A program made the translations under genes and the position numbers. DNA of 64,000 nucleotides from NCBI GenBank assembly GCA_036400075.1, contig DASWLV010000109.1, positions 25,851 to 89,850 of the forward strand, in the 5' to 3' direction. How positions within the stretch are numbered: the first letter of the stretch is position 1; every line of letters starts with the position of its first letter. This document shows, piece after piece, positions 34,901-43,484 of this stretch. The notes beneath the pieces were generated by a model. It saw only the letters and a list, made by a program, of their open reading frames with translations. It searched no databases and was not told the origin of the DNA. The stretch comes from JALZCH01 sp036400075. GTDB lineage: Bacteria > Acidobacteriota > Blastocatellia > Pyrinomonadales > Pyrinomonadaceae.

Positions 34901-36189
34901 TCAGAAAAAATCAGCGATAAAATTCCGGTCGCAATTCCCGGACTGGTGTCGGTTTTGGCAACGTCTTCATAAAAACGCAAATCGCCCTTTGTTAAAGGCA
35001 ATTTTTGATTTCCGGCATCCGAAAACATCTCGAAAAGCTGATACAGAACTTTCGCGCGCAATTCGCCGGTCTTCTTAAAATCTTCACGCAAATAAAGCGT
35101 GTACAGAAAACGTGACGCCGTTTCCGCTTCGTTTTCACGCAACAAAAGGCGCACGACCGTCACAAGTTCTTCGTTTGTCCAGTTTGTTTTTGCCTTCTCA
35201 AGATTTGAAATTATCGGCGCGATCCGGTCATTTCCATAGTAATAATCGTGGTTTCGATAAAGTGCATAGCGAATTGCCGCGTCAAAATCCGCCGGGTTTT
35301 GTTTCAGCCGTTGTTTGAGTTCCGCGCCGTAAGCTCGAAGACGATCCTGATTGCTCAAAAACTCGTAAAATTTATCGGCTTCCTGTAGCGACCAGAACGG
35401 ATCAAACGCCGCTTGATAAATGCTTTCGGCTTCTTTCGCGCGATTTGTTTCAAGCAAAATATCAATTTCTTTTTCCAGCAAAATGCTCTTTCGTTCGGGA
35501 AACGGCGCTTTCGCCCGGCGGATGAAATTTAAAGCCTCGGCGAAGTTTCCTTCTTCGGTTAAATTATGGATAAGCTGTTCAAAGATTTCATAGATTTCAG
35601 CGTTTTCTCTTGCGACTTGAGCGTAAAAATCATTTTGCAAAAACTGCTTCAAATCATGCTTTCTCGCCAAATCAATCAATCTTCCGAAAACTACGGCGCG
35701 ATTTTCCGCCTTTACTGTAAAAAGAAGCTTTCGCAAGATTTCGGCTTCCTTTTCAAAACGAGCGCGGCGATGATAGAAAGCGGCTAAATTTTCAAGCTTT
35801 GAGCTTTCAACTTCGGTCAAATGAATCAACGCCTGTTCAGCCGCATCAAAATTGCTCAATTTTTCCTCTAACTCTGCCAGTTTTTCGAGAATCCGAGGAT
35901 TATCCGTTTCGCTTCGCGCAAGTTTTGTGAGATTTTCACGAGCCTGCGCAGTCGGCAAAGGCACTATTGCGTCAGCTCCGAAAAACTCTTCACGCGCGTA
36001 CAAAGCCTTTTCGATTACCGTTTGCGCTTCTCCGGCAAAAACGTTTTGTGGCGACTCCGAAGCAAACAAAAATCCGAAAATTATCAAACAAAGAAAAACC
36101 GAGCTGATGAAGACAAAGGAGCGGAGATTTTTTCCGATGTTTATCTGCGCGTATCCGTATTTATTTGAGGTTGATTTAATCTTTTTCAT
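28939..36189 (-). CDS. Giant membrane-anchored tetratricopeptide repeat protein (2416 residues)
   Basis: A very large TPR solenoid protein. The ATG at 36189 is chosen because it overlaps the stop of the preceding VIT/vWA gene (ATGA) and is followed by a basic region and a 23-residue hydrophobic segment (about residues 21-43, ending FLFAS). An upstream extension would lie wholly inside the neighbouring gene. Almost all the remaining 2370 residues are helical repeats with TPR-like spacing of Ala, Tyr, Leu and Pro (for example FDAAEQALIHL, YEAAIEAYRKLNRLYPNTP, PESAIEHFRLALEISPEDKAAWSALG). No enzymatic motif is seen. It probably extends into the periplasm as a scaffold. It is coupled at both ends to its neighbours, which argues for fixed stoichiometry with them. 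Size far exceeds ordinary TPR proteins. Confidence 0.85.
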   Translation of the reverse strand: MKKIKSTSNKYGYAQINIGKNLRSFVFISSVFLCLIIFGFLFASESPQNVFAGEAQTVIEKALYAREEFFGADAIVPLPTAQARENLTKLARSETDNPRILEKLAELEEKLSNFDAAEQALIHLTEVESSKLENLAAFYHRRARFEKEAEILRKLLFTVKAENRAVVFGRLIDLARKHDLKQFLQNDFYAQVARENAEIYEIFEQLIHNLTEEGNFAEALNFIRRAKAPFPERKSILLEKEIDILLETNRAKEAESIYQAAFDPFWSLQEADKFYEFLSNQDRLRAYGAELKQRLKQNPADFDAAIRYALYRNHDYYYGNDRIAPIISNLEKAKTNWTNEELVTVVRLLLRENEAETASRFLYTLYLREDFKKTGELRAKVLYQLFEMFSDAGNQKLPLTKGDLRFYEDVAKTDTSPGIATGILSLIFSDTNPKERLLEQENEATRYFNRAAAYRIFLAYKEEFPTSKELAQMYLDIVRLYTATKEPEIAADALNEFEQRYERADDYPAVALKLADAFAAADKPEKQRGIYQKLLDYLGKQGNLLKPKVADISKFSNESVLDNPFDSDAGINIPHQAENPKNSDYAYYYGEQANVFNDYLARKNRAVTYADVLEKLVASLANEKKTAEILAVYSNEIQKYPDEEWLYEQRLAWLEQTNLIEDQLKIYQAALARFQSRSWQDKLARWFLRQNRQTDFADFSKDLAGKLNDAELQNYLSQFVGEKASATDFEKQLYLKLYTSARERFPHNPAFVNGLLRFYKINNRENEWRSLAAEYYFESKEIREQFLDDLARKGELREFLAKATGDGLIYELFRADAAVRLSNYEAAIEAYRKLNRLYPNTPEFSSRLTSFTRSLGQKNREFLTEAAALAHSEADFLPSSAKALTQSGEVYAELGQYEKSREQWEKLISTASGEKETYLETATVYWDYFQYEDALRTIKSLRSKQGDETLYAFEAGAILEAQHDKARAIGEYVKALDGNANDEKQKRKSIKRLTVLAVKEPQLATAIESAFEAEKRKRKDSGFLALGFAEFLTKIKQSKKAESFLNQAVRQSADKEFIEAAGEFYQSENNFSGEQRALKRLTEIVSSPRQAIPYRLQLAESFEENRDRNSAKAVLAELVRKFPTNYGVLTESADFYYRLGFENESVAVLQNALSRSRGYYRTALAEKLARRLIQLNRLDSAEQILSALHNDDKANTENFRRLAGVCVRTRKTETMRKAFSETVDALKQSDADRRELDEQIADLREQMIDAFTQVGDYKSAIEQHIEIINRQPDDEMLVENAISYAERYGGAETLLNFYLKTSADAFKNYRWNIVLARIYAARNDLENAAKNYRAAIINQPEMSELYLALADLETKRNNFDEAVKNLDKVLELTNDAPEYVKRKIEILKKAGRFAEVEVEKAKLPVEETPKNTSDQFAEAQRLQYSEKEKAGELYREAFAKLFENPLNGELKASDITGYVNSLREEEPLDQINQRLWQLREKLIEKADETDSTDAGEARKRRVILEGAMTEAVGNIAKTVGTDEELSRLHEDLQQIIEKTSFANDRNQTISLAQNICRRAGFGDLEEAILLRKLKEAKFSTDAHFYLQNLVSFYNERGAYQKTFELLEEYESENLALKAETARLLNNREKELEALRAIYWKENKVFVSSNSDVARYLEILYAENREELKSLTEKSSSYQLQLINFLLGKGEREPAHAAIENANLPPAWKLSRRAETSLALKEFGETAECFFCEALQLESIGKLVEQKPDKKRFLINDDWFRLSREYGEWLFERRDQTVPPAKFLVSMIENQPRNGEEQFKLGSFYLEKNVPESAIEHFRLALEISPEDKAAWSALGAAYHLAGKTDLAEECRSKALADEDVKSALVFSQILQKQDLAERAREKLSSIITKFLQNNDADRSEDFQNLIRALAASFKNEREKSEYFLQILDKRPTDKSLAAMLINESLIGKNRQNQFYELLIERSKGLSSYDYDYNFTSIAKRVWTSADAESVYDQENDYETEELENDRLERQKKYLIYLVGQGENAKAEQLITKIEKDINGRYVRPEWLRLEKIRIQTRLGKFDLLEAERFIGISVSDSTTKINPPSLERFNEILQVLKEENSDSDRREIALSFFARMLALGQYNEVNFIGFARALFEKGDIEKALRMLQLMIAIGNGTQKESALAEIAAIDAVKSEGVDAAKLTQSETIDSINQVNALKIAAEVSAEFRQNDAAIAFRHQLLEASQDDSSNRIELARLLFAKGEKQEAVNLLTQVISSRNALRSARWEARWALLDMGENIDIIDAKFDSWSQFYNGLIAGKGGREEAATEFFLNSLIAEKDAENSARNELIKFYALSNKPFAALKSAETLNDAKSNELLQMLSDASEKIGNYSKAIEFERSKAVINKERIDYLKQLDDMKNQKATDLTIDLENTRKL

Positions 36190-38609
36190 TTGCCCAAGAC
36201 CTCGATTTGCAAATCCTCCGTAGTTTGATTGTGGGCAAAATCCTCCGCCGTAACAGCCAGGTTGTATTTTCCAGAGACAAGATGTTCCGGTATCTGCAAT
36301 CTCCCGATATTGGCTTTTTCCTGATTCGACCAAAAAAGCTGCGCGGGTTTTGCGCCGTAGAGTTTTGCCGTCAGACGATTTGTATCGGCATCGGCGGAAA
36401 CTTTCAGCAAAATTGTTTCGCCCGCGTGAAAAGTGTGTTTTTCGAGATTGATTTTTACCTTCGGCGCGCGGCTGTCAACTACAAAAGTCTTTTCTTCACT
36501 GTAGCCGTTGCCGTTTTTGTCGGTTAATAAAAGTCGGCATTTATACGTCCCATCAGCCATCCAAACGGGCGCGAGAAACCGGGTTTCCCACACGCCTTCA
36601 TTTGTTAAAAACTTCAAAGGCAGCGTTTCGCCGAATGGCAGCACGGCGAAAACTTCCTTGATTGATTCATCGGTTTTAACGCGAATTACCGGATCGCCGG
36701 GCTGAATCAAGCGCGGACGAAGCAAAGCGCGGGGCGCGGCGAGAAACGATGTGTAAGGTGTGACAAATTTATATTTTTCCGAAAGACGAATAATCTCGGC
36801 AATATAATCCTCGCGCTCGCCATCGCGATTCATCGCCAGCAACAATGCGTTAACGCGAGCCTGTGCCCACAGTCGCGGCAGAAAATGATGTGTTTCATCA
36901 AGTTCAGGCAAAGCGGCTTCGCGCGAAAGATTTATTGTTTCCGTCCCGTATTGCGCCACAAGATTAAATTTTTGCAATTGCGCTCGCTTGTAACGACCGA
37001 CAAAGGAAATGCCTGAACCGAAAAAGGAGTTTCCGCCGCTCGCATAAATGTCGTAAAGATTTCCGTCGTCGGAGCTGCCGAGCTTTAAATTTTCAATCGT
37101 CGGAGTTCCGATTTTTTCAAGGAAAAATTTTAATTTTAACGAAATGTCTTCGGTTTCCCGCGCCGATTCAAAATAGCCGTGAGTTTTATCGGTTAGCTCT
37201 TTCAGGAGATTTTGATTGGCGTCCGCTCCCAAAGCAAAGGCGAAAAATTTGGCGTTTGAATTGTCTAAAACGGCGGAGATTTCTTTTGTTCGAGTCGTTT
37301 CAAGCGTCGGATTTGCATCGGAGATTAAAATGATGTTTCTTTCACCGTTTGAAAGAAGATTGCTCTGGTCAACCGCTTTTTGAAGAGCTTTCTTCAAATT
37401 CGTCCCGCCTTCGAGCAGCGAGCTTTTGAGAAACCGCAAGGCGTTTTCAATTGTTTCCGGCGCAGCCGAAACAGGCTGCGGCGAAAATGTCGCGGTTTCA
37501 TCGTTGAATAAAATCAAGTTGAATTCATCTTCCGGGGCGAGATTATGCAGAAAGAAATCAAGGGCTTCGACGGCGCGCGTCAGCTTTTCGCCATACATTG
37601 AAAGCGAAGTATCAAACAGCAAAACGACTCTTTTCGGCTGCCGCGTTTCGCTTTTGTTTTGGGCAAAAACCGCCTGCGCCTGAAAAAAACCGTCGGCGTT
37701 TCGATTGGCAAGTTTCGGATCGCGCAAATCATACGCGGAGATTTGTTCCGGCGCTCGGTAAGCGACTACGGATAAACTGTTTTCGGCAGCATTTATTCGA
37801 TAATCAAACGAAAAATCATTTTTCAACTCGATATTTCGCGCGTGAAATTCACCGACAAGCTCATTCGCTTCATTTCTTTGAAAATGCAGCGGATAAGCCG
37901 GATTTTCAGGCAATAGCGGCGTGATGGGATGATCGCTTAAAACACGAATTTTTAAATTCAGCTCCCCGACCGTCTGCGATTCGCCGTAAGAAGGTTTGAG
38001 CGGAAACGTAAAATGCGAGACGAGATTTTCAATCGCCAAATCTTCGGTGTATTCCATTTCCAGACGCTTAGTTCCGTAAGCATTTATCGGAAAAATTCTG
38101 GCTGAGAACCCATTGCTGCTTTCCGTTTCGTCCGTTTGCTGCAAAATACCGGGATCAATCTGCCCGGCTTTGATTTCCCCATAAATTTGCTCGGCTCGCC
38201 TTTTCTCCATCATCACGCCGGGTATGCGCTGATCGGCATCCCAAACGGCAAAATCCGAAACCGACGAACGCTGAGGAAGGGAAAATATATATTTTCCTTC
38301 AAGCGTTCGCTCCGTGTGATTGTCAAAAATCTGTAAAACTTTGACCGTCGCGTGCTGGTTATCAATGAAAATCTCAACATTCATCAAAGCGAGCGAAAGA
38401 GCTTTCGAGTTCGGCTTTTCTCCCGGTAAAGGAATCAAAACCCCGGATTGCGCAGACGCGAAGAAAAAAGGCAAAGGAAAAAAGGCAAAAATTAAAATGC
38501 AAACAAACGCGGATAGCCGTGAATTGGAAAAATTTTGTTTTCTACAAGACAGTTCTGCTTTTAAATCCGTTTTTGCCTTTTGCCTTTTTACTTTTGCCTT
38601 CATCATCAT
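36186..38609 (-). CDS. Exported VIT and von Willebrand factor A domain protein
   Basis: An 807-residue exported protein. A basic start precedes a hydrophobic segment (about residues 34-52) ending FASAQ, a likely signal peptide. Residues about 72-200 form a VIT domain (VEIFIDNQHATVKVLQIF, FSLPQRSSVSDFAVW, RRAEQIYGEI), as in inter-alpha-trypsin inhibitor heavy chains. The vWA domain follows with a complete MIDAS: DTSLS (Asp333, Ser335, Ser337), a GGTNL threonine and ISDANPT. A C-terminal Ig-like beta region completes it. Unlike many bacterial VIT/vWA proteins it has no C-terminal membrane helix or sorting signal. Metal-dependent protein-protein binding is the expected activity. Both ends overlap neighbours by four bases (ATGA). 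Confidence 0.88.
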   Translation of the reverse strand: MMMKAKVKRQKAKTDLKAELSCRKQNFSNSRLSAFVCILIFAFFPLPFFFASAQSGVLIPLPGEKPNSKALSLALMNVEIFIDNQHATVKVLQIFDNHTERTLEGKYIFSLPQRSSVSDFAVWDADQRIPGVMMEKRRAEQIYGEIKAGQIDPGILQQTDETESSNGFSARIFPINAYGTKRLEMEYTEDLAIENLVSHFTFPLKPSYGESQTVGELNLKIRVLSDHPITPLLPENPAYPLHFQRNEANELVGEFHARNIELKNDFSFDYRINAAENSLSVVAYRAPEQISAYDLRDPKLANRNADGFFQAQAVFAQNKSETRQPKRVVLLFDTSLSMYGEKLTRAVEALDFFLHNLAPEDEFNLILFNDETATFSPQPVSAAPETIENALRFLKSSLLEGGTNLKKALQKAVDQSNLLSNGERNIILISDANPTLETTRTKEISAVLDNSNAKFFAFALGADANQNLLKELTDKTHGYFESARETEDISLKLKFFLEKIGTPTIENLKLGSSDDGNLYDIYASGGNSFFGSGISFVGRYKRAQLQKFNLVAQYGTETINLSREAALPELDETHHFLPRLWAQARVNALLLAMNRDGEREDYIAEIIRLSEKYKFVTPYTSFLAAPRALLRPRLIQPGDPVIRVKTDESIKEVFAVLPFGETLPLKFLTNEGVWETRFLAPVWMADGTYKCRLLLTDKNGNGYSEEKTFVVDSRAPKVKINLEKHTFHAGETILLKVSADADTNRLTAKLYGAKPAQLFWSNQEKANIGRLQIPEHLVSGKYNLAVTAEDFAHNQTTEDLQIEVLGK

Positions 38610-40474
38610 TCACCTTTCGCAAAATAATCTTTCCTTACTTTGGCGATGCCGTTCGTCGTTCCGAAATAGATGTTTTCAGCGCTGCCCGTCACAGCTAAAA
38701 CGGTTTCGGCTGGTAAAAAACTTTTGAATGTCTTCCATTCTCCGGTTTTTAAATCGAGAATTTTGACTCCCGCCAAAGTTCCGATGTAAAGCCTGTCGCC
38801 GTCTGTGAATATTGCATTCGGATTTACCGTAAATTTTTCGGTTTCAGACTGAAATGAGTGGATTTCGCCCGACGGCAAAAGCTCAAAAACTCCGCCGCCG
38901 TAAGTGCCGATGAAAAGACGTTCGTTCGCCGAACAAAGCGAAGTTACCCAGTTGGTCGTTAAGTTCGAGTTGGTATCTTTAAAAGTGCGTATTATTCGAT
39001 TGTTTTCGATCTCTGCCAATCCGCCGAGCGTTCCTGCATAAAGTTTTTTGCCCATACGCAGGAGAGCGTAAACGCTGTTGCTCGGTAAACCTTGAACTGT
39101 CGAGAGAACGTGAAATTTTTCCTTCTCCCGAACAGCCAATCCCTTTGCCGTAGCAACGAATTCGCCTGAAAAATGCGTTATTGAATCGCTTGGCAAACCG
39201 TCTTTTTTCGTCAGATTTTCAACCGTCAAATCACTTTTAATCTGAATCAGCCCGCTTGAGGTTGCTGCATGCAAACTCTCACCGTCCGATTCCAAATAAT
39301 TAATCTCACGGATTTCTTCCGTTTCGACGTGTCTTCGTTTGCTTTCGTCATCAGACACAACGTCAAGCCCGTTGCGAAACGTGCCCGCCCAGAGATTTTC
39401 CTTGTGGTCTAAAGCTATTGCTGAAATGAAATTATTTGTTAGAAGCCGGTTTTGGCTTTGGTTAAAGGGCTTTAGTCTTTCGCCTGTAATCGCTAAAATT
39501 CCTTTATCCGATAAAAGCCAGAGCTTTTCATCAACCGCAATCAAACGAGCGTTTTGCATAGATTCCGGCGCGGAAAGCTCTGTAATTGATTTGTCATAAA
39601 CGGATATTCTTCCGTTGTCCCTGGTTAAAATGAGTTTATCTGCTTGCGAAATTAAACTTGAAAGTGATGGGAAATGAGCGATTGCGCGGAAAGATTTATC
39701 TTCTAAAACAGCCAGTCCGAAATCAGTGGCGACAAATAATTTCTTATCTTTTATAGCAATGCCGACGACTCGGTTCGATGGTAAACCGTCGAGATTTGTG
39801 TAGTGCGACCAGGTATCGTTTTCATAAATCCAAAGACCGTTATCGAAAGTACCGACAAATAATCTCGCTCCATCCCCGAATAAAGAATTAACTGCAAGAA
39901 TCTTTGTTTTATCGGATTTAATTTCAGTAAAGCTTTGACCGTCAAATTCGAGCAAGCCGCCCGCGAAAGTCCCGATTAATAGTTTTCCGTTTGACTCAAA
40001 GAATGATGTAACAGCTTGGGCGTTTCGGTCTTTCCAGACGTAGTTTTCAAAACGCGCGCCGTCAAAGGTGACCAGATTCTTCGTTCGCGTTCCGATAAAA
40101 AGCTTGCCGCCGAAAACCGTCAAACAAGTTAAATCGCTTTCCGGCAAACCATCCAAAACGGTAAAATGCTTTAAAACACCTCCTTCATCCGAATAACGAA
40201 CCAGACCGCCATCCGTCGCCGCAAAATATGAATCTTGAAATCTAACAAAATCTCTGGTGTTCTCAGCGCTTTGCCAAATTTCGAGATTTGAGGAAAAGTG
40301 AGGCGCAAGAATTTTTTTCTCAAACGAAACACGGTTTTGCGTTATCAGGCGGGCGCGCTCAAGTTCGAGCGTTTTTCGAGCGGTTTGGTTAATGCTGAAA
40401 ATCTGAAAGACGGTAAAGCCGATAACCGTTACAGATAATGCTAACCACAAGATTTTTTTTAAAGATAATCGCAT
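38606..40474 (-). CDS. Membrane-anchored two-component-regulator-propeller protein without a kinase
   Basis: A 622-residue protein with one N-terminal membrane segment (about residues 9-28, LWLALSVTVIGFTVFQIF) and an otherwise periplasmic beta-propeller domain. About a dozen Reg_prop repeats are seen, recurring as DGLPSNRVVGIAIKDKKLFV and LFIGTYGGGVFEL-like units. These are the sensor repeats normally placed in front of Y_Y_Y and histidine-kinase domains, but here the protein stops after the propeller. The same repeat type is in the kinase encoded just upstream. The stop overlaps the start of the VIT/vWA gene (ATGA). It may act as an auxiliary sensor or structural partner; it has no catalytic part of its own. 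Confidence 0.85.
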   Translation of the reverse strand: MRLSLKKILWLALSVTVIGFTVFQIFSINQTARKTLELERARLITQNRVSFEKKILAPHFSSNLEIWQSAENTRDFVRFQDSYFAATDGGLVRYSDEGGVLKHFTVLDGLPESDLTCLTVFGGKLFIGTRTKNLVTFDGARFENYVWKDRNAQAVTSFFESNGKLLIGTFAGGLLEFDGQSFTEIKSDKTKILAVNSLFGDGARLFVGTFDNGLWIYENDTWSHYTNLDGLPSNRVVGIAIKDKKLFVATDFGLAVLEDKSFRAIAHFPSLSSLISQADKLILTRDNGRISVYDKSITELSAPESMQNARLIAVDEKLWLLSDKGILAITGERLKPFNQSQNRLLTNNFISAIALDHKENLWAGTFRNGLDVVSDDESKRRHVETEEIREINYLESDGESLHAATSSGLIQIKSDLTVENLTKKDGLPSDSITHFSGEFVATAKGLAVREKEKFHVLSTVQGLPSNSVYALLRMGKKLYAGTLGGLAEIENNRIIRTFKDTNSNLTTNWVTSLCSANERLFIGTYGGGVFELLPSGEIHSFQSETEKFTVNPNAIFTDGDRLYIGTLAGVKILDLKTGEWKTFKSFLPAETVLAVTGSAENIYFGTTNGIAKVRKDYFAKGE

Positions 40475-40580
40475 AAAACGGAAAGTGATTATCTTCGATT
40501 AGAAATCGGGTTTTAAGGAGTCAACCAACGATGCCGGGGCGGGGTAACGCGGAAAGCAGTATGTGGAAATCCACAGATTT

Positions 40581-43484
40581 TTAAATCTTCTTTTTAAGTT
40601 GGAAGTTAGTGCTTCCGTTTTCACTTTTGAGCCACGCAATTTCGGCTTCGATTAAAGCCGCACGAGCTTTGATATTGGAAATACCGCGCCCGTTTGTCGC
40701 ATTTTGCGCGGGATGAAACGCAATGCCATCATCTTCAATATTCAAAATAAAATCGTTCGTTTCCGAAAGATAAATTTTCATTTCGACAAATTCGGCGTTT
40801 CCGTGACGCCGGATGTTGTTTAAAACTTCCTGGGCGATTCGATAAATCTGCATTTGTACGTTCGGCGAAAATTGAAGCTGTTCCTCCGATTCGTCAGCAG
40901 AAAATCCATAATTTTCAACTGTGTGGGTGAGTAGAAATTCCAGAGCGGCAAGCAATCCGACGTTTTCCAAAACCGACGGACTTAAATCTTCGCAAATTCG
41001 CCGTATCTCGCTCGATACGGTTTCTATTTCCGAGCGAAACTTGCCATTTGCTCCCGTTATCTTGTCCGACATCAGCATCAGATTGCGTAAGTCGGCGAGC
41101 GTTTGATCGTGCAAATCCTGCGCGATACGTTTTCTTTCGCGTTCGGCTTCGTTTGCTAAATCAAACCGTGCGACTGCAAGCTCGCGATTTCTTTGTGCAA
41201 TTTGGCGGCGCTCGATCACCGCCCAGATTAAGGCTATCAGAGCAACCGCCAGCAAAATGCCAAGCGATGCCGCCGTCATTGGAAAAGGCGCGCGAGCAAC
41301 GGAAAATTTAATAATTAACGCTTCGGACGCGACTAAATCTTTGTTAAAAACCTGCGCTTCAATGATGTATTCGCCGGGCAATAAATTTGATGGAGCGAAC
41401 TGAGCCTCGTTTGAAATCTTTTTCTCAATGATTTCCCCGCGTTCGTTTTTGAGCAGAAAACCGTATTGAAATTGCTCCGGGAATGTGCGGCTGCTCAAGC
41501 CTGCCGCTTCAACGAGAAGAGAGTTTTGCGGATAATTCAGAGCAATGGTTTGCGTTAATTCTTCGACGGTGTGCAGCCGCTGGCTTAAAATGCGGGTCGG
41601 AATGATTTTGGGCGGCACATCGCTCGGCTGGTAATTTACAACACCGCGATTAGTGCCGATGAGCAGGCGGTTTTCAACTTTTAAGAGCGAAAAAACCTTT
41701 TGAGAAGGTAGCCCTTGTTCGGCATTTAAATCGGTCGAAATCCAGCCGAAACGCTCGTCGTTTTTGAGATGAAGCAGACCGCCGTTGGATGTAGCCGCCC
41801 AAATGTCCTTGCCGCTGATTAAAACATCGCGGACATCTTGATTAGTAATAACATTACTTAATTGTTTGTCCTGATATAAAAATAATCCTCTTTCAGATGC
41901 GAGCCATAAGCTGTTTTCATTGCCCGCGGCGATTTTCCAAACTGCCGCTCCACGCAACGCATCGAAGCTGTTTTCCTGAATTGTGGTTTTTCCGTCAAAA
42001 ACAAATACGCCGTCACGCGCGGTTCCAATCCAAAGTCTGTCCGAATCGGCAAAAAGCGTTAATGCAGATTCATTCGATAAAATCTGCATTTGATTTTCAA
42101 GCGCGACAACTCCTTTTCCGAAAACTGCAATGTAAGTCCGACCTTGAAAATCGGCGACCGAACGCACTTCTCCCGCCGATTTTTGCTTTTCGTCTAAACC
42201 GTAAAGACCGCTTGAAGTTCCGACTAAAAGCTGTTTCGACGAATCCTCTCCGATAAAATAAATTGTTTTTTGCGAGAAATTTCCAGCTTCGAGCCAGCCG
42301 CCATCCGAAAACAGGAATAATCCACGGTTGGTTCCGGCAAAAATCTGTCCGTTGCTTGCTTGATAAAGCATCCGCACAAAATTGCTGTTTCCATTTTCGG
42401 AAAGAATCGTATTAAAGGGGCTGGATGAATCGAATCGGCAAACGCCGCGATTTGTAGCCGCCCAAAGCACTCCTTCGCGGTCAACAAAAAGCGCGTTGAC
42501 GGTATTGGAACGAAGCCCACCGGCAGTATTTTCAAACGTAAAATGTTTAAGCTGCGTCTCTCCGCGAAAATGAAACAAACCGTTTTCCCCGGTTCCAACC
42601 CAGATGCCGCCTGAATCGTCCGGTTCGATTGATAAAATATTACCAAGCCCGGTTCCGATCCTTTGCGGGCGTCCGACATCTCGAAGCAAAAAAAGCCCGC
42701 TGCCGGAATTGTCCGAATCGGCTCCGAGCCAGACGTTTCCCGCTTTATCCTTCGCCAAAGCGTTAATAAAAAACGGGCGCGGGCGGCTAAACGTTTCAAA
42801 GGTTTGATTGTTTTCAATCAATAAAATGCTGCGGCTGCGAGTTCCGGCAATAATTCGATCTCCCATTTGCGCGAGACTTGTCACGCTCAAAGGCTGACCG
42901 TCGCTGCCGAAAAGAGTTTGCGCCGGAATTTTTTCCGTTTGAAAAACATTTTCGGCTGTTTCCTGCAGCTTTAAAATTACGCCGTTTTCCGCCGCTATGA
43001 AGGTGTGCGCGCCCTGTAACATTGCGTTGACAGGTAAATTTCGCGTTTCTTCAATCGGCAGGAATTTTCCGTTTTTGCGGCGAATTACGCCGCTTCGAGT
43101 GCCGATCCAGAGCACTCCGTCGTCAAAAACTTGAAGGGTAAGAATTTTGTTTGTTTCCGCATTTTCCAAAGCGATGCTCTGAATTCGCCGCCCATCAAAT
43201 TGCGCCAAGCCATTATCGGTTCCAAACCACAAAATCCCATCCGGTGTTTGAGCAACCGCCCGGACATTATCCGAAGGTAAACCGTTAAAAAGCGTTACTG
43301 CGCCCCATTGATGAAAATTAGGTGTAAACGGGAGCTGTTCTACCTGCGCGTGCGATGCTAAAGAAAAAAGAAGAATCAGTAAAAGACAAAAGAATTGAGT
43401 CACGGATGATAACAAACTGCCGATACTGCTTTTGAAGCATCCTGATTTATTTATGTTCTTCTGTGAGTTTGCTTTTTTCTTCAT
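40581..43484 (-). CDS. Membrane sensor histidine kinase with periplasmic propeller and Y_Y_Y domain
   Basis: A 967-residue sensor kinase. From the ATG at 43484 it has a signal peptide or anchor (hydrophobic FFCLLLILLFSLASHAQ near residues 31-47) and a long Reg_prop beta-propeller (GLPSDNVRAVAQTPDGILWF-type repeats). A Y_Y_Y beta-sandwich comes next (FPEQFQYGFLLKNE...LLPGEYIIEAQVF), then a membrane helix (LGILLAVALIALIWAVI), a HisKA_3 dimerisation domain with phospho-acceptor His792 in QDLHDQTL and a HATPase domain (EVLNNIRRHG, ISNIKARAAL). This is a LytS/NarX-like class. A start 21 codons upstream is possible but would deepen the overlap with the response-regulator gene, already 38 bases. It probably phosphorylates that regulator. 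Confidence 0.9.
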   Translation of the reverse strand: MKKKANSQKNINKSGCFKSSIGSLLSSVTQFFCLLLILLFSLASHAQVEQLPFTPNFHQWGAVTLFNGLPSDNVRAVAQTPDGILWFGTDNGLAQFDGRRIQSIALENAETNKILTLQVFDDGVLWIGTRSGVIRRKNGKFLPIEETRNLPVNAMLQGAHTFIAAENGVILKLQETAENVFQTEKIPAQTLFGSDGQPLSVTSLAQMGDRIIAGTRSRSILLIENNQTFETFSRPRPFFINALAKDKAGNVWLGADSDNSGSGLFLLRDVGRPQRIGTGLGNILSIEPDDSGGIWVGTGENGLFHFRGETQLKHFTFENTAGGLRSNTVNALFVDREGVLWAATNRGVCRFDSSSPFNTILSENGNSNFVRMLYQASNGQIFAGTNRGLFLFSDGGWLEAGNFSQKTIYFIGEDSSKQLLVGTSSGLYGLDEKQKSAGEVRSVADFQGRTYIAVFGKGVVALENQMQILSNESALTLFADSDRLWIGTARDGVFVFDGKTTIQENSFDALRGAAVWKIAAGNENSLWLASERGLFLYQDKQLSNVITNQDVRDVLISGKDIWAATSNGGLLHLKNDERFGWISTDLNAEQGLPSQKVFSLLKVENRLLIGTNRGVVNYQPSDVPPKIIPTRILSQRLHTVEELTQTIALNYPQNSLLVEAAGLSSRTFPEQFQYGFLLKNERGEIIEKKISNEAQFAPSNLLPGEYIIEAQVFNKDLVASEALIIKFSVARAPFPMTAASLGILLAVALIALIWAVIERRQIAQRNRELAVARFDLANEAERERKRIAQDLHDQTLADLRNLMLMSDKITGANGKFRSEIETVSSEIRRICEDLSPSVLENVGLLAALEFLLTHTVENYGFSADESEEQLQFSPNVQMQIYRIAQEVLNNIRRHGNAEFVEMKIYLSETNDFILNIEDDGIAFHPAQNATNGRGISNIKARAALIEAEIAWLKSENGSTNFQLKKKI

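Noticed and set aside
36190..36333. A 48-codon N-terminal extension of the giant TPR protein
   Set aside because: It lies entirely within the VIT/vWA coding sequence, and the ATG at 36189 gives the ATGA overlap and a normal membrane anchor.
40562..40576. Small TGTGGA/TCCACA palindrome between the sensor kinase and the propeller operon as a terminator
   Set aside because: A six-base stem with a two-base loop and no U-run is too weak to call, so the kinase and downstream genes may be one transcript.
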